DNA from: Larix kaempferi
Lineage: Eukaryota > Streptophyta > Pinopsida > Pinales > Pinaceae
Assembly (NCBI GenBank): GCA_027924585.1
Contig: BSBM01001929.1
Span: 868,001 to 932,000 of the forward strand
DNA: 64,000 nucleotides
Reading direction: 5' to 3'
The notes beneath the pieces are model-generated. The model did not search any database. It was not told where the DNA came from and saw only the letters and a program-made list of their open reading frames with translations. Position 1 is the stretch's first letter. Each line of letters begins with the position of its first letter. Below are positions 56,801 to 64,000 of this stretch, piece by piece. A program made the position numbers and the translations under genes.

Positions 56801-57224
56801 ATGAAATTCCACAAGACTCTGGATAATGTCTAGCATGGTAATATAGAACATTTCTATCCCCTAATCACCCCATGGACTCGATCATTAGAACTCCTTTCAC
56901 CACTTTGGAGGAAATATTGAGTGAAAAACTCAGATAATTAAAATCACTAAAAATGAATTTTAATTATCCAAGGGAAAAAACACTCGATGAAAGGACTTCC
57001 GTGATAATAAATTACTAGGAAACTAAGTTTTACAAAAATTGACCCTCGTGCTGACATATCATTACAAAATCCCCCACAGGGGTGCGGAAATTTCATGGAG
57101 AAAAGACAAGAAGAAGAGCTACCTCACTTGAAAATTTTCATAATGTACTTCTTTTTCATCTTCAAGGCACATGGTACATGTGCATGGTACATGGTTTCCC
57201 ACCTAGTTGGTTTGGTGGTCAACA
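53857..57224 (-). repeat. 5' LTR of LARD-1
   Basis: 3,368 bp, aligns with 39243-42600 throughout. TATTTAAGG on the minus strand near 56150-56160 is a likely TATA box. Ends TGTTGCCGCC and GGTGGTCAACA, followed by TSD GTACT. Confidence 0.9.
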
Positions 57225-57229
57225 GTACT

Positions 57230-58956
57230 CTCGGAATTATAATTTTTTTCTCCATTTTCTCTTTTCTGAATGTAAATTTTTGTCTCCATTTTATCTTCTC
57301 TGATTGTACTCTCAGAATTATAATTGTACTCTCGGAAGTGTAACTACCTTGCCTCAAAAGAAGGGAGTCATTGGGTAACATAAGATATGTTAAATTGTAG
57401 TTAGATTTTCCTTTTATGAATGTTTGGATTATGTCGCTTGTATCAATAAGAAAAGGAAATCATGTGAATATATTTTCTAGAATTGTAATATAGAAATAGT
57501 ATAATTACAATAGACTTGAGGATCAAACTATTCACCTTAGTTCATTAGAAATTTTTATGTGTTATGTATTCTATTGGTAGATATGAAAATTGTAGACGAA
57601 ATCCCTTAGGATCACTTTTTCTTAAAATAAATAACCAACCTCAACTACTGTGATGCATTTACCAAAAACAAAAAAAGTCACTTGCTCAACTTGAAGAACC
57701 CTACACGGCGTTTCTTTTGCCCCTTCAGGGGAAAATGTTAGTATATATATATTCAATTTCATGTGTACATTATGCAACCTTGGCACTTACTTCAACGAAG
57801 TAACTGTTTCTGAACAATGCAACCCATATTTTCCGATTTATCACTATGTTTGATAGTTGACTTATATATGGTTTTGTTTTTTTATATTTTTTCAGAATTA
57901 GGTAACTGTAATATTGTTGTAGAGGTATGTTCTATGTTTGTTCATAGGCTGTTGTTTTGTGTATTGATCGCTTGATGCTATTTTGTAAAAAAAATGTACA
58001 TGTGATTAGATATGTGGTTCACTTCTGTCCTATTATGCTTTTACTAAAGTTTCAATGGCATTGTTCCTAGGGAGCATATTGGTTTAAGAGACTAAGATTA
58101 AATAGTTTGGCTATTAGTTTCAAGAAGCTCATATCAAATATTCTATTGTTATTGTGGTTTGAATGTTTTTGAGATATGCTCCTATTCTTATTTTTTATAC
58201 ATATATGTCATCCAATAGCACTTGAATTGATGTACATATCGAGGAACATGGAAACAAGGAAAAATGACACTAAACACAATGCAACGATTGCTAGTGCCAA
58301 CTGTTAAGTTAATCTCCAAATTGTCTTGCAAGTGCATGATTGTTTCACCTTGACAATTTTGGTTATGTTGTTATCATTTTTTTCTTTGACTCTTTTCATA
58401 TCCTCTTAAACTATAAGTACATGTCAATTGAATTACGTGAAGGAACAATTGTGTACTTCTGGCAATGCTTTGCAGCAAAATATTGAGAATCAGTAGCATC
58501 TTACGAGGATGACTTCAACACACATTTGCAAATGCAAATGCACAATGTCACAATGTCAGTGATCAGATGTTTCATTTATCTCACATGGTAATATCAACCT
58601 CAGTGACTATATCAAAAGAAGAACAAGGATGGTGGGGTAATGGTGTGGTAACGGTGTGGCTCCGGATTGGCACAAGACTAAGAGGGGGAAACTCTTACTC
58701 TTCTCTTTCATTTTTAATTGATGCATTTTAGAAAACAAAAAATTATGGAATGCATGTTATGGTTGAAAGTTGATTGTGTTTATTTGCTTGAAATGAATTG
58801 TGAATGCTGAAATAGTTAATTCCATGTGAAATGATGAACATGAATGGATTCATGTGTATGTTTGGAAAGCATGAAAAGTGTGGAAGTCTCATGAATAGAT
58901 CATGGGCTTTCCATGTTAATTGGGAAAATAATTGACTGATTTGTAATGTTTATGTT
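57230..58956. other. Host-like sequence right of LARD-1
   Basis: 57283-57320 repeats the words TTTTGTCTCCATTTTATC and TCTCTGATTGTACTCTC, which also stand just left of LARD-1 (39222-39242). LARD-1 therefore landed in a short tandem duplication. A weak OTU-like relic is at 58400-58640. No other gene seen. Confidence 0.55.
58400..58640 (+). pseudogene. Second OTU-like relic
   Basis: The frame reads YKYMSIELREGTIVYFWQCF, matching the segment SIEIREGTVNHFHVCL of the ORF at 10145-10612. Further on HGNINLSDYIKRRTRM parallels its NVEEYLDRMSQ region. Stops and frameshifts are present and the N-terminal catalytic loop is not seen. Confidence 0.4.
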
Positions 58957-59532
58957 ATGCTTGGCCTAACAAGAATTGCCATGATGAATTTCACAGGTAA
59001 GAAATCGAAGCGATCGGTTGCAGTTGATACAAGCAAGTGTGGTCCGTTGTGCACATTGACCATGGCATCAGACCAAAAGCTATTTGATTTGGTTGAAATT
59101 CTTCTTCAAACAATTGCCAAGACCCAAGAAAATCTTGGAGAGATGCTCAAGCTACAGAAGCAACATAATGAGATGAACCACAGGGTTTTGAAGGACTCTA
59201 TTTGTCTGCAAAGAGAGGTGAAAAGCATTATGGAAGCAATCAATAGTGGGAAGGAAAGTGGATCAATGAAGAAGCATTCATCCAATCAACCCATTAGGAA
59301 ACGTTCCAGGCTGGAAGACTCCAAGGAAAAGGAGCAAGTAAAGAAAAAGTAGCCACTGAAATGTTGGGAATGTGGAGGAAATCATTGCCTTCGCAACTGG
59401 CCAACAAAGGACAGCAAGAAGAATTGTAGCCACAAAGTTTCCATACTTGTGGATCAATTGGAAGGTCAAAATCAGCAGGAGCAACCTGTTGAAACCAAGG
59501 ACTTGGTCCTGAAAGGTCAAAGTAAAAGATGA
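58957..59532 (+). pseudogene. Gypsy gag fragment with damaged zinc knuckle
   Basis: Frame from about 59062 (MASDQKLFDLVEILLQTIA) with a helical segment (KTQENLGEMLKLQKQHNEMN), a basic linker, a stop at 59350-59352, then CWECGGNHCLRNW. This is the CX2CX3HX4C knuckle of Gypsy gags with the last Cys changed to Trp. The stop at 59530-59532 is close to a polypurine tract and LTR, so the element lacks pol. The first 100 bp of the frame may be outside the original gag. Confidence 0.65.
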
Positions 59533-59627
59533 ACTGTAGGACATACCTACCACGTTTTGTGAATTTTGGACATGTGTAAAGTGTGTATGTATTCCTAAGT
59601 ATTCAAACACCGAGGACAGTGTTAATC

Positions 59628-59642
59628 CAAGGGGGAGGGGAT
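59628..59642 (+). promoter_or_regulatory. Polypurine tract of the truncated Gypsy
   Basis: AAGGGGGAGGGGAT lies directly before an LTR starting TGTAATATCCCG, the common arrangement in plant Gypsy elements. Confidence 0.75.
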
Positions 59643-60742
59643 TGTAATATCCCGATTTTGACCCCACTGCATTAAAAATGTAAATGATGTAAACATTCTA
59701 GTGTGAATTCCTAGTGCGGAGCTCAAGGCCAAGGCCCGACTAGTGAATGGATAAGCATGTATGATGTTATATTCTATTTTGGACTATTTGGTTGGCTTTT
59801 ATGCCTAATTCGAAATGTATGTAAATATTATGTTGAAAATTAATAGAATGGTCCAACAATGGCTGTGTAAGGAGCACCAAAGGGGCTATGATTCCACCAG
59901 AGGGGACGAGGAAGGGGGCTTATGGGAAACCCAATCCTATGTTTCCATGTGTCAACCTTATAACTTACCCAAAATTTTGTCATGTGATGGGAATAAGCTA
60001 ATTATCTCCTTTTGACCATTTTCCAATCATTTATTGCACATGTGAGGTTGGTGGAGAAAGTCACTTCATGTAGTTATGGAGCATGGGGATTGTGACAGTT
60101 ATGTCAGCTGTTAGCAGTCCTATTTCTTCTATAGTCAGAAGCTATGTCAGTTGTCTTTTCACCCTCACCTCATACCCTTGGAGTCAACACTTTTTTGTTC
60201 ATTCTATTCCATTCCATTCTCACTCTCTCTCATGCAAGCTGCTACACTACATAGAGTTTTCCATTGTTGTAGATGTCCATGACTAGAGTATGTGTTAAAC
60301 CTAGAAATTCGGATTAGAGGACAGAGCTGCATTTTTGGAAGGGAATATAGAAGCCCGTGGGTGTTTCCTTTGCCCTGGTGGACTCATAGCCTAGCTTGGG
60401 GGTGGTCTCAACAGCAAAAGAGTATATGTTGGATTGAGTGCCTATGGTTGGGTGGAAAAGCGCTCTTACATAGCCAGTTGCTTGGATCTGTGTTGGATAA
60501 AGATAAGTAATCAGATGCATTTGATTCTGAACTATTTCATTTGATGCCAGTCATGTTTATGCTGGAATTTTCATATTAGATGTGTGTGGTTAGACTTTTA
60601 TTCCATTATGCATGTTTAATTACACTTCTACATACATTACACTGGTTGAAAAACCGTATTATGCATTTGGGGAAAATTTCCAGAGCCCAGGTTTTGATAA
60701 CGTCCCCTCCCAATGGTCGGATAGGGTGAGGGGGATGTTACA
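59643..60742 (+). repeat. 3' LTR of a truncated Gypsy element
   Basis: 1,100 bp from TGTAATATCCCGATTTTG to GGGGGATGTTACA. TG...CA ends and the preceding polypurine tract support it. A matching 5' LTR and a TSD were not found in the window, so the 5' part is lost or lies in rearranged DNA. Confidence 0.7.
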
Positions 60743-62067
60743 GTATCCCATGGGTTCTCTCTGTTTGTGCCAGAAATTGTTTCTAAGGCCAGAGAAACAA
60801 GCCAACACAATCTCAAGAGTAAAACTCAATAAATAAAACAAAGTTTAGGTTTTTTTGGTATGATTTAAATGGTTGTAAGCTTTGGGGACAATCAGGAAAT
60901 ACATTCAAAAGAAAAGTAATAACTAAATCATAAACATAAATTGATAAAGATGCATAACATATCACATAAGATCCAACTGAAAGACTATGCTGAGGTTCAT
61001 ACATAAAGGATAAGCATTACCAGAAAATACAATCAACTAGCAATGAATTTATCATTTAAGAAGCTAAACAAGCTCAATAACAAAGCCAACACAGACAAAC
61101 TGAAGGGGAAAAAGTCATATATCTCATTGTTTCATCAACAAATGCTTATAAGAGTCACAATACTTATCTCTGAACAATTCTGAAGATAAAACACAGTCTG
61201 CAGACCTCCTGATGCTCCCAAAAATCAGAACCCTTCTTCAGTCCCTTTGTCCCTTTTTTATAATTACAAAGAAGTAGTTCCATCTCCCCTTCATTAGGTC
61301 GAAATTGAAACTACCCAGCAGTTACATTAACTAACTAACTCAACTAATTGACTAAAAATAGCAAATCGGATTCCTGGCAAATGTAGCGAATTTCTGGAAA
61401 ATAGGTGTCAAAGAAGCTTCCATATCTGTCAATTGGTGACACCTGTGTAAACAATGAGAGATTTTTTTGTTAATGGGTCCGTGATGGACAAAAACCTCTC
61501 TTGGTTTTTCAAACTTCATCTCCAATCAATCATAATCGGCCCCGCAAAATGAACACTAAAACAGGAAAATATTAAATATTTAGAATCCCTGGAAAATAGG
61601 CTGCAAAGATTAAACTGAATCTTTCAATCCTTGACAGATGTTGAAAAACTGAGAGAGGTTTTTGTAGATGGGTATATTAGGAACAAAAACCTCCTTTGGT
61701 TTTCAAAAATTCCTCTCCATCAGCTTGTGGTATGCATTTGACTTCAATCACTCAAAACAGGAAAAAATACAGCAGAATTCTGTGCCAAATACCCTGTTGA
61801 AAAGCATTTTTCTCTTTCTCCAAGTATCAGCTGATGAAGTGCTATGTAAGTTGTATCTTTGCAATTCTGGTGACTTGCAAGCATGCCAGTAATCTATCAA
61901 GTATTTTATCAAATCCACGTGCCAGAGATCTCTGCTACCCTAGGGCTGCTGAAATTCTCATAATAACATTCCTGGATAAAACAATAGAAGCAATTCCAAA
62001 GTCTGTAGTATGAACCTTTAAGTTCAATCTCCCATGGTAAAATAGTAGCAATTTTGATGGACTTGTA
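60743..62067. other. Noncoding sequence with a tandem duplication
   Basis: No supported gene. A diverged repeat of about 200 bp lies at about 61385-61570 and 61580-61760, sharing CTGGAAAATAGG, GACAAAAACCTC/AACAAAAACCTC and TTGGTTTTTC. It could be intron or 3' flank of the exon pieces to the right. Confidence 0.5.
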
Positions 62068-62190
62068 TTATGGGGCGTTGAGCTCATCCATACACAGAGC
62101 AGCTTCATCCATGTCTCTCACACTATAGCATTCCTTTATTGCCATATCAGACTTCTCCTGCAGCCGTTTCTCATCGTTGACAACCATCAC
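62068..62190 (-). pseudogene. MA3-domain (eIF4G-like) exon fragment
   Basis: The minus-strand frame reads VVNDEKRLQEKSDMAIKECY then SVRDMDEAALCMDELNAP and stops (TAA at 62070-62068). The pattern KSDMAIKEYYSxRDxxEAALCxxELNxP is the first helical part of an MA3 domain, as in eIF4G/eIF(iso)4G, where it binds eIF4A. Only about 40 codons remain, and the stop stands where CAA would fit. No further eIF4G exon is seen nearby. Motif recognition only. Confidence 0.5.
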
Positions 62191-62364
62191 AAAGAACCAT
62201 AAACTTGAAACTCTTTCCCCTTAGAATGATCTGAAAATTGCAGCTACTCTAGATAAAGAATAAATGCATATGCATATAATGAATATAAATGACAGTAAGA
62301 AATATGTAACTGAATCAATTCATTTTGTGAAATCGTGGATCTGCCTGGCTTAAGTCCACCTCAC

Positions 62365-62546
62365 AATCTTATATCCTCCTTATCTGTGTCAAAATCCAGC
62401 TCCAGGATGCCATCATCATTAAGCCAAAAGTTGTAAACAATAACTTTTGTTCCATGAGGACCAATGTCCTCAAACTGTTTCAGAAGCTCTGTTTCTGTAA
62501 CATAGGGAGACCAACGCTTGATTGTGTTCATGATGACCACGATTCC
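62365..62546 (-). pseudogene. MORC-family ATPase exon
   Basis: Minus-strand residues TIKRWSPYVTETELLKQFED then IGPHGTKVIVYNFWLNDDG and LELDFDTDKEDIRL match the S5-like segment that follows the GHKL ATPase in plant MORC proteins (gene-silencing factors acting in RNA-directed DNA methylation). Predicted borders: acceptor TTGTGAG|GGAATC at 62547/62546 and donor AGATT|GTGAGG at 62365/62364. The donor explains the apparent stop TGA just after IRL. Neighbouring MORC exons are not visible on either side. It is therefore either a captured fragment or an exon of a gene with very long introns. Confidence 0.72.
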
Positions 62547-62683
62547 CTCACAATGTAGAAGCACATGTTCTTATGATAATTCTTTAACCAACACGCAGTA
62601 AACACTTCACAATAAATGATTAGTCATTCAACATTTAAGAAAATGCCAAATTTTTGCTTAAAAATCGGAAGAGTGAAGGCCAC

Positions 62684-62738
62684 GATATTCTTGTAGCGCG
62701 TCCTTTGTAATTTTTCGCTCCAGTGCTACAAGAATATC
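62684..62738. repeat. Short perfect hairpin
   Basis: GATATTCTTGTAGC (62684-62697) and its exact complement (62725-62738) are separated by 27 bases. Further TAGTGCTATTTTTTCGCTAC half-palindromes follow. It is possibly the remnant of a small inverted-repeat element. Confidence 0.6.
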
Positions 62739-63070
62739 TTTAGTGCTATTTTTTCGCTACTTTTCAGCTTTTTGACATTTTGTAGGAAAATTAAAAGTTG
62801 CTTGAGGGGTGATCATGCCTTGGTATGTTCATAATAAACATTTGTGAATTAATTCTTTGATAAAATGACTTTTTCTTTAACCCCATTAAAATGCAAAGAA
62901 TAAAAAATTAAAACAAAAATATAAAAACCAAGTTCAAAAAAAATTACCTAACAACCAAAATTTTCCTGAAGGAAGCAAATAATGAGATTTAAAACAAAAA
63001 GCTAGTTCAAATGAAATGAAAATCAAACCAAAATTGGAGAAGTCAAACCAAAATTGAAGAAACAATTTAC

Positions 63071-63164
63071 TGACTTAACATCTGGCTCTATCTGCGGGAT
63101 GAAGTCCTCCCTGCGAGGCTTCAAGAACCTGTAGACCAGTGCCTTCTGTCTTCTATCTACCTGT
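63071..63164 (-). other. Predicted short exon, unknown product
   Basis: 94 bases bounded on the minus strand by TATTTTGCAG| (acceptor) and TCA|GTAAATTG (donor). Coding phase carried over from the ORF at 63405-64000 gives QVDRRQKALVYRFLKPRRED and then FIPQIEPDVKS without a stop. It ends in phase 0, which is also the phase of the MORC-like exon at 62546. I do not recognise the domain. Confidence 0.4.
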
Positions 63165-63404
63165 CTGCAAAATATCCATTGGGCTATGGAGTCTTTATTC
63201 AATCCTTCACACACTGATATATACAATGAAAGTCAAATCTCTTTCTTTGAGGAACCTTCCAACTACTGAATCAAATCGAAATCCCATTTCCAATGTAACC
63301 AAGAAAAAATTTGATCAACCCACCAAAACTTGTTTCCAACTCCAAATATATATATAATCAGAAATATTGGAAAACATGAAGAGCAGAGATTTAATAACTT
63401 ATAC

Positions 63405-64000
63405 CCACCTTCATCAAATAGTGTCTCTGAAATAACAGATTTATAACTTGGTATTGAATCTAAATAATCTGCTATTGGATCATAAAAACCTCCACAAGTT
63501 ACCTCTTCCTGCTCTATGAAAAAGACAAGCTGTCCATGAGAATATTTTGTTCCATGAATATCAATCAGGCATTGGCGATAAAAGACATCAGGGTCAGCCT
63601 GAATTTGCTCCGAAATTTTTTGAATAGTATCACCAATAATGTCAACACTTTGAACCTCCTTTTCCACACTGTCTTCCAATAAATGACTATCATGCATGGG
63701 CTTTTGCTGTTCAAGAATAATAGATTGAATGCATACTTGAATCTGCTGATCAGATTGTAACATATCACACTCCTCACAGATTTCTGGGTCCTTCTTTTCA
63801 ATTTCATCATCATATTTATTAAAAATTAGACCATCTTCATAATGATTTTGAACAGCAGATTTATCATAACCATGAATAAAAACCACTTCTAAAAAATTAT
63901 GACCAGCCTGACCTTCATCAAATTTAGTATCAAAATCAATAGGAATAGGATCTAATTCATCACAAATTTCTTGACTTGAAAACCTAATCTCTTCATCATA
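63405..64000 (-). CDS. Acidic ORF of unknown function, cut by the window edge
   Basis: The minus-strand frame is open from the window end (64000) to a donor-like GGTGG|GTATAAG at 63405/63404. No start is visible; the Met at 63886 is internal. The N-terminal part seen is acidic (DELDPIPIDFDTKFDEGQ, KYDDEIEKKDPEICEECD). The C-terminal part is more globular (VFYRQCLIDIHGTKYSHGQL, TCGGFYDPIADYLDSIP). No catalytic motif is recognised. With the 94-base exon downstream it joins in frame, which argues for a real spliced gene. The unspliced frame runs on to a stop at 63263. Confidence 0.45.

Larger units (their letters stand above)
39243..57224 (-). mobile_element. LARD-1: large non-autonomous LTR retrotransposon
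   Basis: LTRs 39243-42600 and 53857-57224 are homologous end to end. The TSD GTACT is perfect (39238-39242, 57225-57229). Orientation is set by the primer site: the minus strand reads TGGCGTCATTGCCGGGGAC just inside the right LTR (53852-53834). It resembles the tRNA-Asp primer site used by many Gypsy elements. After subtracting nested Copia-C, the internal region is only about 2 kb. It has no gag or pol and one acidic ORF (52475-53149). Long LTRs with a short, non-pol interior fit a large retrotransposon derivative that depends on a Gypsy partner. Confidence 0.88.

Noticed and set aside
39243-57224. Segmental duplication of about 3.4 kb
   Set aside because: The paired 3.36-kb blocks first looked like a duplication, but TG...CA ends, a perfect 5-bp TSD and a primer site inside one copy show they are LTRs.
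59278-59667. 129-codon ORF on the minus strand
   Set aside because: Antisense shadow of the gag fragment and polypurine tract.

Overview
The window looks like nuclear DNA of a seed plant, and most likely a gymnosperm (conifer). The plant assignment rests on plant-type Copia and Gypsy elements, a tRNA-iMet primer site on the Copia elements and a MORC-family ATPase exon. The conifer suggestion is inference from very large, long-LTR, nested and heavily decayed retrotransposons. No rRNA, tRNA, CRISPR or prokaryotic operon structure was seen. Almost everything is transposable element, layered by successive insertion, and most boundaries can be fixed to the base by target-site duplications (TSDs).

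Layout. 1-1278 and 8072-11559 are old host-like sequence, interrupted by Copia-A (1279-8066, minus, TSD ATATA), a fold-back Mutator-like MITE (about 8140-9193) and an OTU-protease-like relic (10145-10612). Gypsy-1 fills 11560-37957 (plus, TSD GGGAA). It is a 26.4-kb Tat-like Gypsy with 4.6- and 5.5-kb LTRs. Inside it sit Copia-B (18249-25333, plus, TSD CCCTA), which splits the protease region, and a 1.8-kb hAT-like non-autonomous transposon (28871-30677, 8-bp TSD), which splits the integrase. After a 1.3-kb spacer comes LARD-1 (39243-57224, minus, TSD GTACT), with 3.36-kb LTRs and almost no coding capacity. LARD-1 contains Copia-C (42653-51893, minus, TSD GGAGA), which in turn contains a 2.5-kb solo-LTR-like insertion (45427-47920, TSD AGTCC). 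From 57225 the host-like background resumes with a second OTU-like relic, a gag fragment plus 3' LTR of another Gypsy (58957-60742), and a minus-strand cluster of exon-like pieces (62068-64000). The cluster includes a MORC exon, an eIF4G/MA3-like piece and an unidentified acidic ORF that runs off the window.

The elements are all inactive. Open frames are broken mainly by C-to-T stop changes (CAG, CAA and CGA to TAG, TAA and TGA), as expected of methylated, silenced DNA, with fewer frameshifts. The most unusual structure is in Gypsy-1. The U3 part of its LTR carries a single-frame ORF of about 1,219 codons that matches no family I know, followed by the LTR TATA box. Gypsy-1 also has a second, RVT_3-type RNase H placed between protease and RT. 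A second notable structure is a Copia subfamily (A and C) in which the integrase region is replaced by the same sense-oriented segment, bounded by good splice sites and resembling an intron of about 1 kb.
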